A stretch of DNA of 38,398 nucleotides from positions 1-38,398 of the IMG/VR virus record IMGVR_UViG_3300015360_000096; one strand, given 5' to 3'. The notes under the pieces were generated by a model. It was not told where the DNA came from. It did not search any database and was given only the letters and a program-made list of their open reading frames with translations. Positions 25,238 to 34,378 of the stretch are shown here, in pieces. This DNA comes from a virus. Within the stretch, counting starts at the first letter, position 1; each line of letters begins with the position of its first letter. The position numbers and the translations under genes are program-made.

Positions 25238-25689
25238 ATGAACCAAGACCAAGGATGGACGATTAATATACTAGATGAAGATGAAAATTACATTTTATCT
25301 GATTTATTTGCCACAAACATTGCTATAGAATATGAAAATGATTACATTTTTGAAACAGAAAACAGAATGAATCATTACAGAAGAGGAACATTACATTGCA
25401 TTGCACGATCCAATTCCGCTCAAATCAATTTGTAAACTGGATTGAATTTGTAGAACAACCTACAAGAAAAAATCTTAAAATCAAATTAAATAATGTAACA
25501 ATTAATACCGCTTTTTTGATTTCTGTCGGTTGGCATGATGATAATTTTACTGTTTTAAATTTGGGTTTTCGATTCGTCGATAGAAACAATTCAGTTCAAA
25601 TTCCTCCAAAAAAAAATCAAAAAGATAGAGCCAATTTTAGATTGGCGTCGATGTGGTTTTTAGACGTTGAATTTCCAAGTTTTTTCTAA
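25238..25689 (+). pseudogene. Beta-rich structural protein split by a 5-bp duplication
   Basis: Two overlapping frames each read as half a protein: 25238-25435 (MNQDQGWTINILDEDENY to RGTLHC then out of register) and onward to 25689 (TIQFRSNQFVNWIEF to DVEFPSFF). The junction holds ATTGC twice in tandem (within 25395-25405). Removing one copy joins GTLHC directly to TIQFRS and restores one frame of about 148 aa. This could be a true mutation, phase variation or a sequencing error. No family is recognised. The 3' end overlaps the convergent gene by 53 bp. Confidence 0.65.
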
Positions 25690-26236
25690 CTAAAACCCAT
25701 TCATCGCTCAGTGGATGCACTCCAATATCCAAAGACACCAATTCTGCAACAACTTCTTCTATAGACTGAAACACATTGCATCGCTTGTTTTTGGCAGGAT
25801 TATCAAGATCTGCAACATCGAATAACCATCTTGGGAAGTTTGCCAAACCACCATCACAGATGAAGAACATAGGCTTATGTTGTTGCTCAGCAGTATAAAC
25901 CTCATTTGATGTTCCCCATTGTGGAATTTTTGGATCTACAACAACAACCAAAAAATCAGAAATGTCCACAAACCTTAAATCGTATCTCCGATATGCTTTC
26001 ACGTACTGACGAAGCTCTTCCCAACGACCTTCTTTTTGAAGTGTTTCTTGGTAAGCTTTGTTTTCTCCGATTTTGACATCATAGCCGCCCGGCTTATCAG
26101 TCGGATCGATCAAGTCAATTTTAATCCCAGATTCTGCAATGAGTTTAATAAACTTCCTTCTCCACTCGACGCCGTGATCTTTAACGTATTCCATGCCACC
26201 TGACAAATACCCACAAGCATAATCTAATTTGCCCAT
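25637..26236 (-). CDS. Nucleoside 2-deoxyribosyltransferase-like protein
   Basis: 199 aa. N-terminal YACGYLSGGMEYVKDHGVEW, a central YDLRFVDISDFLVVVVD (85-101) and GTSNEVYTAEQQHKPMFF (108-125) follow the nucleoside 2-deoxyribosyltransferase pattern, with Glu112 in the place of the catalytic nucleophile and Asp86/Asp91 in the preceding helix-strand. These enzymes cleave or exchange the base-sugar bond; phage relatives may act in nucleotide salvage or against host defence. The gene is antisense within the adsorption region. AGGGAG lies 7 nt before the ATG. The fold is likely, the substrate unknown. Confidence 0.6.
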   Translation of the reverse strand: MGKLDYACGYLSGGMEYVKDHGVEWRRKFIKLIAESGIKIDLIDPTDKPGGYDVKIGENKAYQETLQKEGRWEELRQYVKAYRRYDLRFVDISDFLVVVVDPKIPQWGTSNEVYTAEQQHKPMFFICDGGLANFPRWLFDVADLDNPAKNKRCNVFQSIEEVVAELVSLDIGVHPLSDEWVLVRKNLEIQRLKTTSTPI

Positions 26237-26364
26237 ATGTAATACTCCCTAAAAGTTACTTTGCATTTCATGAAATCTAGCACATCGTCTTTAATCAGAC
26301 TAACAAAATCTTTTATTGAATCAAGATCAATAATCAAATTTTTATAACCACTGTAATTTTTCAT
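26224..26364 (-). CDS. Possible 46-aa small protein upstream of the deoxyribosyltransferase-like gene
   Basis: The ORF reads MKNYSGYKNLIIDLDSI, then KDFVSLIKDDVLDFMKCKVT, and ends overlapping the downstream ATG by 13 bp, an arrangement suited to translational coupling. Composition is protein-like, and the frame stays open upstream of the ATG (LSFWLKEKFD), so the start is uncertain or the gene is truncated. No clear Shine-Dalgarno. Bases 26365-26429 show nothing else. Confidence 0.4.
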   Translation of the reverse strand: MKNYSGYKNLIIDLDSIKDFVSLIKDDVLDFMKCKVTFREYYIWAN

Positions 26365-26441
26365 ATCAAATTTTTCTTTTAGCCAAAAACTGAGTAACTC
26401 TTTGCAACATCACTATATTAAACAAACATATGGAGGTAAAT

Positions 26442-27137
26442 TTGTCAACCGAACTTATTGAAAAAATCGAAATGATTTTAAACAAAGTCGATCTTCCAGA
26501 TCGCCACACATTTTTTCAGCTTGAAAAATTCGTAATTGGCAAAGAGCCAACTGCTCAAGCCCAATTATGGCAAATTGTTCGGGAAATGCAAGCGAGAGTT
26601 GAAACTGTCGATTCTTACAGAAAACAGCTTGAAGACGCTGAAGATACTCTTGAATTGTTTGATATCAGAATTGAAAGACAAAACAGGGTGCTCAGATCAG
26701 AAGCTAAAGAACAGAATGAACATACAGATTTAAATTCTCAAGAGTATGAGATAAATATAAGAAAACTGCAACGTGATAAAGAATCCCTGATTTTATCAGC
26801 CAGAAAAGTTAATAAAAAACTTAGATGTGTTCTCGAAGAATTGGCCTTTCTGGCTTCTGCGTATGAAAAAATTGTTGAAAATTACGAAGAAATAAAGCCC
26901 ATGGACGATGACGAAGCTCAAAGGGAGATGTGGAATGAAAAATTGCTTGAAGAATTTAATTTGAGAGTAATTTTACAACGTCCATTGGAACCAGAATTTA
27001 TTAGAACAGTATTGTGCCTTGGAGAAGATTCTGTTGTAAAACAACATGTTGTAAAATTGATTGATAATATTCAAAAGAAGATGATTTCACAAGCAAAACC
27101 GCCACAAGTAGAAACAAAAGCACAAGTAACAGGATAA
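26442..27137 (+). CDS. Coiled-coil protein, TTG start
   Basis: 231 aa from TTG at 26442, chosen because GGAGG (26432-26436) is five bases upstream and the apparent ATG at 26430 lies beside the ribosome site itself. Residues about 50-150 form a long charged coiled coil (VETVDSYRKQLEDAEDTLEL and onward). The C-terminal part has EFNLRVILQRPLEPEFIRTV and ends PPQVETKAQVTG. No catalytic motif. It precedes the PKD adhesin genes by 9 nt and may be a fibre shaft, connector or assembly chaperone. Confidence 0.65.
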   Translation: MSTELIEKIEMILNKVDLPDRHTFFQLEKFVIGKEPTAQAQLWQIVREMQARVETVDSYRKQLEDAEDTLELFDIRIERQNRVLRSEAKEQNEHTDLNSQEYEINIRKLQRDKESLILSARKVNKKLRCVLEELAFLASAYEKIVENYEEIKPMDDDEAQREMWNEKLLEEFNLRVILQRPLEPEFIRTVLCLGEDSVVKQHVVKLIDNIQKKMISQAKPPQVETKAQVTG

Positions 27138-27146
27138 GGAATAAAA

Positions 27147-28178
27147 ATGGCAAATATAGATCGCATATCAAGTTTGGACGAAGGTTACTCGTCAGGAATG
27201 TTGTCTTTGTTTCCAGAAGCCCTTGATGACAAGCATGTGCTGTTTGAGGCAACAAACAATTCGTTTGTTTCTCTAAAACAAACTTTTACTTACAATGGAA
27301 AGACAATCATTGTTGAAGATACATCATCATTTCCAGACAAAGGAGAATTGAGAATCGGTCCTCTTCCGGGGGAAGCTGGAGAATACGAATTGATTTATTA
27401 CAATAAGAAAACAAGCAATACATTTCAACAACTTAGAAGAGGCTATGCTGGATCAAAAATAAATTTTTGGCCAGCCGTAAAAAGTTGGGTTTCTAATTCT
27501 GTGGTTGCAGAACATCACAACGCTATAAAAGATGCAATAATCAATATGGAAGTTGATCTCGGTGTTAAAGAATTTCCAGAATCAAAATCTTTAAATGGAA
27601 TATTGAAAAAACAAGAAATCAGATTTTTGGCTCCTAAACCATTGTTTAGAGCTTTTCCAATTAAAGGATCACCTTCTCTTGAGGTTAGATTTCAAAATTT
27701 TACAACAGGACATATTGCTAGATTTTTGTGGGATTTTGGAGACGGCGGAACATCATTGGAAAAAAGTCCTACGCACACATATGTTTCTGAGGGAAAGTAT
27801 ACAGTAAAATTAAATGTAGTCACAACAACAGGTGCTCAAGGAATTGTCACAAAAACCAATTACATTAACGTCGACAAAGAAGAATCTCCGCCATTCTTTT
27901 ATGTTGATTCAATTGACTTGCCATATTCTAGCGAATATGCCACACAGCACAGTGTCACAGCAAAAGAGTTTATATTTGTAGATCAAACGGATGGAGATGT
28001 TGTGCAAAGAAACTGGATATTTGGAGATGGGGCAACGTTTACTCAACAAGATCCAGATATTCATCAAATTAGTCACATCTATAGTCTTCCGGGAAGTTAC
28101 ATTGTCACTGAACTTATACAGTTCAGTAATGGAAGATTAAAAAAACATCAATTGCCAGAACAGTTAGTGGTAATTTAA
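27147..28178 (+). CDS. PKD-domain adsorption protein 1
   Basis: 343 aa. The N-terminal module (about 1-145) holds GELRIGPLPGEAGEYELIYY, an LRRGYAGS segment and SVVAEHHNAIKDAI (118-131). Two PKD domains follow: about 162-243 with WDFGDGG (195-201), and about 250-343 with WIFGDGA (290-296). PKD beta-sandwiches are common in surface adhesins. It is the first of three tandem paralogues sharing the HHN motif. AAGGA precedes the start and the next gene begins 8 nt after its stop. No signal peptide, consistent with virion location. Confidence 0.75.
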   Translation: MANIDRISSLDEGYSSGMLSLFPEALDDKHVLFEATNNSFVSLKQTFTYNGKTIIVEDTSSFPDKGELRIGPLPGEAGEYELIYYNKKTSNTFQQLRRGYAGSKINFWPAVKSWVSNSVVAEHHNAIKDAIINMEVDLGVKEFPESKSLNGILKKQEIRFLAPKPLFRAFPIKGSPSLEVRFQNFTTGHIARFLWDFGDGGTSLEKSPTHTYVSEGKYTVKLNVVTTTGAQGIVTKTNYINVDKEESPPFFYVDSIDLPYSSEYATQHSVTAKEFIFVDQTDGDVVQRNWIFGDGATFTQQDPDIHQISHIYSLPGSYIVTELIQFSNGRLKKHQLPEQLVVI

Positions 28179-28186
28179 GGAAATAA

Positions 28187-30475
28187 ATGACAATACCAGA
28201 AGTCCCTCTTTATCCAGAAAGTTTTGATTCAGATAATAATCTGTACTTGGTACATGATTCTCTGAGGTTAAGACTTTCTGTCGATTATAATCCCGGAGAT
28301 ACATCAATTTACGCAGAAGGAGACTTTTTGGTTGTAGCAAGAATTCCTCCAACTGGACAAATTACATTGACAGACCAGTGTACTGATTTAGAAAACAGAG
28401 CAATATCTTTCCGCTATGAATCGTTTGATGCAGAAGAAACTGTATTTTCAAATTTGACAATATTAGAAGGATTTACAGATGTTCAAAAGATTAAAAGAAT
28501 CACAAACATAACTGTTAATGTGATGGCTGACCATCACAACAATCTTAAAGACACATTAATTGCTATACAAGAGTTTTGTGGAGTCAAAGGAACAGAAGAC
28601 ATAGAACCATTTGGACCAACGCTAGAAGGAAGGATAAATTTCCTGAGAAGATTTGTATTGCAGCCAAAAGCTTGGTTTGCAGCAGACAAGAGAATTGGAA
28701 TTGTTCCTTTTTGCGTAACTTTCAAAGACTTAAGTTTTAGACTTGGAACAGATGGCGATGCCGGAGAAGTGAAATTAACTTGGGATTTTGGCGATAACAC
28801 GACTTCAATTGTTTCGTTAATTAGCGAAACAAGCATGGTCCCAGAAAGTGCGGTTAATGTAATTGTAAGAGATAAAGATGGTGGAACCATAAAAAAATGC
28901 TACCAAGAGCCGGGAATATATGATGTAAAGCTAACTGTGGAAAACGGATTTGGTTCTGATGTTATTGTTATTCCAAAATTTATCAATGCCAGAGTTAAAG
29001 CACCAGATAAAGCCATTATTCGATTCATTGAAAACACATCAAATCAAGAAACACAACCCGGTGTTCCTCCAAACGGTTTATCAGATGGTTCATTTGAAAC
29101 AGTTCCAAAGATTCGTTCTCCAATTAACACATTGATTCATATTGAAGTTCCTTCTGGAGAAAATCCATCAAATTTAGGATATTCATATTCTGGAGAACGA
29201 CTTAATGATTCAAACATTCCTTTTGATCCTATAATTTCATACAACTGGTCTCTAGGAGATGATTTGTTGCATCCAAATTCTCCTGAAACCAAAGCATCAT
29301 ACAGTGTTGGTGGAATCTACGATTTGAAATTAAGAGTTGATACAGAATTCCAAGCCTACAGAATAACAACTTACAATGAATCTGTTGATATTGTTGAAAA
29401 CTACAATTTATGGTTATGGGTGTTTACTGACGCAAATACCGTAAGATCATATGAATATGGATTAATTAGCGAAACATTTAAAGTGAATTCTTTAAACAAT
29501 TTGGCAGTTACTAGAAACGATGATTTTTTGATGTCTTTACCAGAATCGGAAAAACAGATTTCTGAGTTTAATAGAAACACTGGTTTTGCAGCACGAGGAA
29601 CATTAGCTTCTGGTCAAGGCGGAACAGCAATGCTTTATTGGGCTGGAGGCAGAAATGAATCAGATCCAATATCAAGCGAAGTAATAAATGTCAGGGAATT
29701 TAACGGATTCCTTGGGACTTACATAACAAGACCATCAATTACAAGACAATGGAATTGGCTTAATATAAATTCTCCATCAATTTCTTATTTTGCCTTTGGA
29801 GACACTCCAACCAGACTTCCGTTCACTTCCTATACAAATACATCAAAAACAGCACTAGAATTGTCTGGATTGACAACATCAAGTACAACATTTACTGACA
29901 GCAATTATTTCAATGGTGCCGCAGAGCTAAATTCCAATCCAGCAGTTTACGATGGCAGCGGAGATAGTACATATGGACATTTCAGCGTCTATAGAAGTGC
30001 TTGGAAAGATAGTACAGGATATTTTGCAAGAAATGATGGAGTTGGTCCATTTTTTAGAATAAAGAATTTTTACAGAACAGAAGGGTCTATATCTAATCCT
30101 TTTATTTCTATAAGAAAGATGCAAGATATTCAAGGTCCAACCAAAACAGAAGGACAATTAACAAACTTGAGCACTGGTATATACTTTTTGAACAACACTG
30201 GGTCTATTTCTAAATTTGATGATACTGCAACAGCTTGGTCAACTGGCGGACCCGGAGTAAATTCTTCACTTTATAGAAGGCTACAAGACACAAATGTTCA
30301 GGGATATGATAATTCATCAAACACGCTTCTTGTTGCTTCGGATAGTGATCATAGAGCGTATTTGAGTTTCGACTATAGTGAAAACGCATTTGTAAAATTT
30401 AGTGAAATAGACTTAAGCTTCAAATTGTTAGCACCTCGTCCAGAAGGAGAGCAATGGATGGCTGGTATAAATTAA
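28187..30475 (+). CDS. PKD-domain adsorption protein 2, with large beta-rich head
   Basis: 762 aa. The N-terminal module matches its neighbours (PEVPLYPESFDSDNNLYLV; MADHHNNLKDTLIAIQEF near 112-129). PKD-like domains contain WDFGDN near residue 199 and NWSLGDD near 353. Residues about 400-762 are a Ser/Thr/Tyr/Gly-rich beta region with repeated short strands (YNLWLWVFTDANTVRSYEYG; LLVASDSDHRAYLSFDY), possibly a propeller or other receptor-binding head. AAGGAA precedes the start. It is likely the main host-contacting member of the trio; that role is inferred. Confidence 0.72.
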   Translation: MTIPEVPLYPESFDSDNNLYLVHDSLRLRLSVDYNPGDTSIYAEGDFLVVARIPPTGQITLTDQCTDLENRAISFRYESFDAEETVFSNLTILEGFTDVQKIKRITNITVNVMADHHNNLKDTLIAIQEFCGVKGTEDIEPFGPTLEGRINFLRRFVLQPKAWFAADKRIGIVPFCVTFKDLSFRLGTDGDAGEVKLTWDFGDNTTSIVSLISETSMVPESAVNVIVRDKDGGTIKKCYQEPGIYDVKLTVENGFGSDVIVIPKFINARVKAPDKAIIRFIENTSNQETQPGVPPNGLSDGSFETVPKIRSPINTLIHIEVPSGENPSNLGYSYSGERLNDSNIPFDPIISYNWSLGDDLLHPNSPETKASYSVGGIYDLKLRVDTEFQAYRITTYNESVDIVENYNLWLWVFTDANTVRSYEYGLISETFKVNSLNNLAVTRNDDFLMSLPESEKQISEFNRNTGFAARGTLASGQGGTAMLYWAGGRNESDPISSEVINVREFNGFLGTYITRPSITRQWNWLNINSPSISYFAFGDTPTRLPFTSYTNTSKTALELSGLTTSSTTFTDSNYFNGAAELNSNPAVYDGSGDSTYGHFSVYRSAWKDSTGYFARNDGVGPFFRIKNFYRTEGSISNPFISIRKMQDIQGPTKTEGQLTNLSTGIYFLNNTGSISKFDDTATAWSTGGPGVNSSLYRRLQDTNVQGYDNSSNTLLVASDSDHRAYLSFDYSENAFVKFSEIDLSFKLLAPRPEGEQWMAGIN

Positions 30476-30510
30476 CAGATTCATCAATTGCAACAAAAGG
30501 TGTATAAACA

Positions 30511-32337
30511 ATGACATTTCCTCCTGTACCAGTATATCCAAAGGCGATAGATAATGATTACACATTATTCTTAGTCTACAACACAACTGAAACAAAGCTA
30601 TGTTCAGACAATTCTGCATGGTCTCAAGAAATATACATCATTCCTGTTGCGGCAGACAAACCTGAAATTTGGCCAAATAATGGATTTGCTAATATTGACG
30701 GAGAACTTCTGTATTATGATGATGTTAGCAAAAACAGCGACAACAAGGTCAATAAACTTAAAAAGTGTGCTAGAAATCTAGGTGGAGAACACACTAAATT
30801 TAACACACGAGGAACTTGGATAAGAAGTTTTGTTGTTGCAGAACACCACAATCAAATGGTAGATGCTATTCTTAAAACAGAAAACTTTATTGGCTATAAT
30901 TTTGATCCTCGCAGACCAACATTGGATTGGAGAATTAGAAACCTTGAAGCATTAGAGGTAATTTTTGATGATTTTGATTGTCCTGACATTAACTTCACAT
31001 TCAATGTTATTGAAGACAATCCAGTCACAGGAAAATTAGCAACATATCTAATACAGATTGTTGGAAATACAAACAGCTATAGACTTGATTTCGGAGACGG
31101 ATCTTTTACAACAACAGAATTTGAAGGAACCCACAGATACGCTGTTAATTCAAATGTGGACCCTGTTGTTACGGTTACAAATGATAAATGCCAAATAATT
31201 CAAACTCCAATTGAACGTGAAGAATCATCAGAGCCGCCACCACAAATTAGACGTACATTTACTATTCCTATTCCAGAAATACCTGAATTTCCAGATTTCA
31301 CTTTTGTTCCATGTACTGTTCCAGAACCAGACATAAATCTGCCGCCACTGGTTGTTCCATGTATTTCAATAGAAGGTCAAATTGGACCAATCCCTTCTGT
31401 AATTGAAGGCCCCAGCTTCTTTAGTCAAATTGTGATTACTGGATTTAGCAACGTAAACATTCCAAGCACAATTGAAATTACCGGACCTGAGATTCCTCCA
31501 ATTATTTTAGTTGAACCTCCAATTCCTCCAACTATCATCATTGATCCTCCTATTCCTCCAACAATTGTAATTGTGCCGCCACAATCAAGTATCGTACTTG
31601 CATTAGATGCTTCAGATTTACCAAGGCTAGAAGTTGATTGGGGTATGCCTCCTAATATGGAAGTGGCTTTGACAATGGCGAGGCAAGTCAGATCGCCTCA
31701 GCGTTTTACCGCAGATCCATCTATCGTAAATGAATTTGGAACTGAGTTTGCTGATTTATTTCAAGCATCTGGCACAATGACTGTAGAATACGAACCAGTT
31801 GGGTTGCCATCTGAAATTAGAATCATTGCACCAGATATGCCAAAAATCACGTTTGACACATCAAACATGATCGACAGGATTAAGATTGATTCGAGTGAAG
31901 TTAAAATACCTGATATCAAAATTTATGGACCAGATGATCCAATTCCGACTTCGATTAGATTGGATGGCAGTGAGTTGCCAGAAGAGTTTGATTTAGTTTA
32001 TAAAGGCGGTCCAATTCCTATACATGTCAATACAGAAGTATTGCTAAAAGTAGAAAGCACATTGCCAGAAAGAATTATTCTGGAAATACCAACGCCAATT
32101 CCAAACAAGATCATTTTAGAAAGCAACCTTCCAGACAAAATCATTCTTGAAGGGCCAATCTCAATTCCTATTTCTATGCCAGAAAATTTTGGAATTCCAC
32201 TTTTATTTCCAGACAAAATGCCAGAAATGGAAGTAGTTTATCGTGGTGCTCCAATTGAAGTAAAAATCACTATGGATCAAATTATGCAACAAAATGAAAA
32301 TGGTTCATGCGTGATGATCGTGCCATGTATCAAATAA
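30511..32337 (+). CDS. PKD-domain adsorption protein 3 with Pro/Ile ladder repeats
   Basis: 608 aa. N-terminal module as in its two upstream paralogues (PPVPVYPKAIDNDYTLFLV; FVVAEHHNQMVDAILKTENF near 109-128). One PKD-like domain has LDFGDGS near 192-198. After a Pro-rich linker (about 250-310), residues about 315-595 contain some sixteen short units of the form (I/L/M)P-x-x-(I/M/F)-x-(I/L/V), for example IPPTIIIDPP, LPSEIRIIAPD, IPNKIILESN, LPDKIILEGP. This looks like a regular beta ladder or extended shaft, of no family I recognise. AAGG lies upstream. Confidence 0.72.
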   Translation: MTFPPVPVYPKAIDNDYTLFLVYNTTETKLCSDNSAWSQEIYIIPVAADKPEIWPNNGFANIDGELLYYDDVSKNSDNKVNKLKKCARNLGGEHTKFNTRGTWIRSFVVAEHHNQMVDAILKTENFIGYNFDPRRPTLDWRIRNLEALEVIFDDFDCPDINFTFNVIEDNPVTGKLATYLIQIVGNTNSYRLDFGDGSFTTTEFEGTHRYAVNSNVDPVVTVTNDKCQIIQTPIEREESSEPPPQIRRTFTIPIPEIPEFPDFTFVPCTVPEPDINLPPLVVPCISIEGQIGPIPSVIEGPSFFSQIVITGFSNVNIPSTIEITGPEIPPIILVEPPIPPTIIIDPPIPPTIVIVPPQSSIVLALDASDLPRLEVDWGMPPNMEVALTMARQVRSPQRFTADPSIVNEFGTEFADLFQASGTMTVEYEPVGLPSEIRIIAPDMPKITFDTSNMIDRIKIDSSEVKIPDIKIYGPDDPIPTSIRLDGSELPEEFDLVYKGGPIPIHVNTEVLLKVESTLPERIILEIPTPIPNKIILESNLPDKIILEGPISIPISMPENFGIPLLFPDKMPEMEVVYRGAPIEVKITMDQIMQQNENGSCVMIVPCIK

Positions 32338-32361
32338 CTTGCAATTTAATTACAGAGGTTA

Positions 32362-32757
32362 ATGATGGAAGACATATCAAGAGAATCGTGTGACTGCAAG
32401 GTATTTGAATTCGGATCACAAGCCAGCGATTTCGGAAAAGGTGGCATTTATTATGAGTGGGATGAAAGTGGAAATCAGTCGTTTACAGAAAATGTTGTAA
32501 ATGTTTACATTAAAATGCCATTGACATGGAGACAGGTGTATGCGGCAAAGCCGGACCAATTGCGTGGTGAATTGGATGAAGAATCTGCGGATTACTCGAT
32601 AGGAATTTCATGGGCAGTAAAACATCCTGAAAACAATCACGCAAGGCATTCATGGCAATTGTCTGGAACAAAAGAAAAGCCAACATTGACCCCAAGCCTC
32701 AATTGGATTGAACATTGGCACGGTTATTTACGAGATGGTAGGCTTGAAAGCTGTTGA
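32362..32757 (+). CDS. DUF6527-like small phage protein
   Basis: 131 aa (130 if the second ATG at 32365 is used, which gives better spacing from AGAGG). The C-terminal half reads HSWQLSGTKEKPTLTPSL, then HWHGYLRDGRLESC, matching the W-G-x-x-x-KPTLTPS ... H-x-x-(L/I)-x-DG-(R) pattern of DUF6527-type phage proteins, of unknown function. Cys10 and Cys12 near the N-terminus could pair with the last Cys or bind metal. It follows the adhesin trio by 24 nt. Confidence 0.6.
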   Translation: MMEDISRESCDCKVFEFGSQASDFGKGGIYYEWDESGNQSFTENVVNVYIKMPLTWRQVYAAKPDQLRGELDEESADYSIGISWAVKHPENNHARHSWQLSGTKEKPTLTPSLNWIEHWHGYLRDGRLESC

Positions 32758-32793
32758 AAATTCTTGTTTTAATTTGATGATGATAGGCAATAA

Positions 32794-33645
32794 ATGAAAA
32801 TTAAAAAACATTTCACTAATGAATATATTCTTGGTGGCGGAATATGGGTACGCAACTTTACCAAAGATAACAATACTCCAATCACTGTGTCGCATTTGTA
32901 CGATCAAAAAGATTATGGATTGATAGTTAGAAATGAACAAGTAAATTCAATAAGACCAAAAATTGCTGATGAAGGAATTTCATTTAGTAAGATAGTAATT
33001 GTATCTGACGGATATAGCTTTGCAAAAAGACATGAAATTATTACCCAGATGCCTTCAGATGTTTGCGTTTTGGCAATTAATGGCTCCCTAAAGGACTGGA
33101 AACTTACAGGAAAAAAATCCATAAACGCCTATGTTGTAAACAATCCATATCACGAGTGCTCCAACTTCCTTCCAAAGCAAAATGGGTATTATCCGATTTG
33201 CGTTTCTTCAATCAGAACTAACTATAATTTTACTCAATCATACAAGAATGATGTGTATGTCTATTATCCTACTCCAGACGAATCATTCGGAGCGGAATAT
33301 AGCGAGAAATACTTTATAGATGACTACAGAAACCCTGTTTGTGCGGCTATAGGATTGGCGTATCAATTCGGCGTAGATAAGTTAATGTTGATGTGCTGTG
33401 ATGAGTCATTTGAAAAAGAACGTGATTATGCAGTGAGGCTTGAGAATGGATTATGGACATATCCTCAACACATACGATCAAAAGAAATTATAGATGCAAA
33501 TCTCTACTGGCTAACACATCAAAAAGATAAAGAAGTTAATGTTGTTGATTTTTCTGATGCCGGAGATTACTTTAATGCTTCATATATAAATTCTGAAATG
33601 GATGCTTTAAACTTTTTCGTTAATGGGGAGGAACCCAATGGATAA
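32794..33645 (+). CDS. Rossmann-like protein, possibly DUF115/MAF-type
   Basis: 283 aa. Central features: FSKIVIVSDGYSFAKRHEII, VCVLAINGSLKDWKL, AYVVNNPYHECSNFLP, YYPICVSSIRTN and DDYRNPVCAAIGLAYQFGVD followed by KLMLMCCDESF. The alternation of short strands and helices with NNP and CCD motifs suggests a nucleotide-sugar or pterin-pyrophosphokinase-like Rossmann fold such as DUF115, a family that includes flagellin glycosyltransferases. Identification is tentative. It overlaps the next gene by 8 nt and lies between adhesin and glycosyltransferase-like genes. Confidence 0.4.
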   Translation: MKIKKHFTNEYILGGGIWVRNFTKDNNTPITVSHLYDQKDYGLIVRNEQVNSIRPKIADEGISFSKIVIVSDGYSFAKRHEIITQMPSDVCVLAINGSLKDWKLTGKKSINAYVVNNPYHECSNFLPKQNGYYPICVSSIRTNYNFTQSYKNDVYVYYPTPDESFGAEYSEKYFIDDYRNPVCAAIGLAYQFGVDKLMLMCCDESFEKERDYAVRLENGLWTYPQHIRSKEIIDANLYWLTHQKDKEVNVVDFSDAGDYFNASYINSEMDALNFFVNGEEPNG

Positions 33646-33964
33646 AAATAAGAAAATTTCACTTCAAGATTTTAAAAACTGGATAGCAGAACAAAAAGAC
33701 TTGTCCAGTTTCTTTAATCTTGGTATCGATCAAGAAAACCCATATGACAAGTATGTCGGAAAATCTGTACGAACAAAAGTAAGCAAAAACAAACTTATGG
33801 AAAAAGTGGACACAGATAATGATGCCGAATCTTTGATCGATGAATTTATAGAAGAAGGTGGAACTATTATTGCAGTAGAAGAAAAAAGAATTCAAATTGA
33901 AGTCGAATCAGGAGAATTTTACTTACCAAGATTTTGCGTCAAGATAAACAAAAATGAAGAATGA
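33638..33964 (+). CDS. Small acidic protein with processing-site-like N-terminus
   Basis: 108 aa from ATG 33638, chosen over 33623 because GGGGAGGA lies 5 nt upstream. The N-terminus ISLQDFKNWIAEQKD contains aromatic spacing and an I-A-E that resembles T4 prohead-protease sites. The C-terminal half (about 55-108) has a small beta-barrel-like pattern: EEGGTIIAVEEKRIQIEVES, then GEFYLPRFCVKI. Function unknown. It converges on the minus-strand gene with a 6-bp gap and no obvious terminator. Confidence 0.6.
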   Translation: MDKNKKISLQDFKNWIAEQKDLSSFFNLGIDQENPYDKYVGKSVRTKVSKNKLMEKVDTDNDAESLIDEFIEEGGTIIAVEEKRIQIEVESGEFYLPRFCVKINKNEE

Positions 33965-33970
33965 AAATTG

Positions 33971-34378
33971 TTAAAAACCTTCTTTCTTCCAATTGCAACG
34001 AGAATCGTCTTCTGAATCTATGGAGTTATACATAGTTCCTAAAAAATCTCTATTCATTCTTTCTGCAAGTCTGGACTCGGCCTCAAAATTATTCCAAGAT
34101 CTAATGTCTTGGTTGTATTCGGTCCAAGAACTAATACCTTGGCTGGATTCGACACCCCAAATTCCTTTGAATCTATGTGCAGGAAATCTTCTGACAAAAT
34201 CAGAAAGTTCTTGTTTCATACTTCTGATAATTTCGTCATTTAAATCATCTGTAAGAAATTCATCTGTAAGACACCTAGATGTGGCGTATACTTGTCCTTC
34301 TAATTCTGCCTTCATGACAATTTTAGTAAAACCATTTTGATAGTCTTTTTGTTCATTAATCACAATGTTTTCAAACAT
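33971..34378 (-). CDS. Unrecognised minus-strand protein
   Basis: 135 aa from ATG 34378; the frame is open further upstream, but that part lies over another gene and reads poorly. The protein begins MFENIVINEQKDYQNGFTKI, has a helical middle (DEIIRSMKQELSDFVRRFP) and an acidic C-terminus ending NWKKEGF. Two RSW/SSW-type motifs surround WTEYNQDIRSW. Shine-Dalgarno is weak. It is the last of three small leftward genes from 34893; no function can be assigned. Confidence 0.5.
   Translation of the reverse strand: MFENIVINEQKDYQNGFTKIVMKAELEGQVYATSRCLTDEFLTDDLNDEIIRSMKQELSDFVRRFPAHRFKGIWGVESSQGISSWTEYNQDIRSWNNFEAESRLAERMNRDFLGTMYNSIDSEDDSRCNWKKEGF

Noticed and set aside
26236-26430. A dedicated regulatory region or RNA gene between the divergent genes
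   Set aside because: Most of the stretch is covered by a coding-like minus-strand small ORF; the remaining 65 bp show no stable hairpin or promoter pair.
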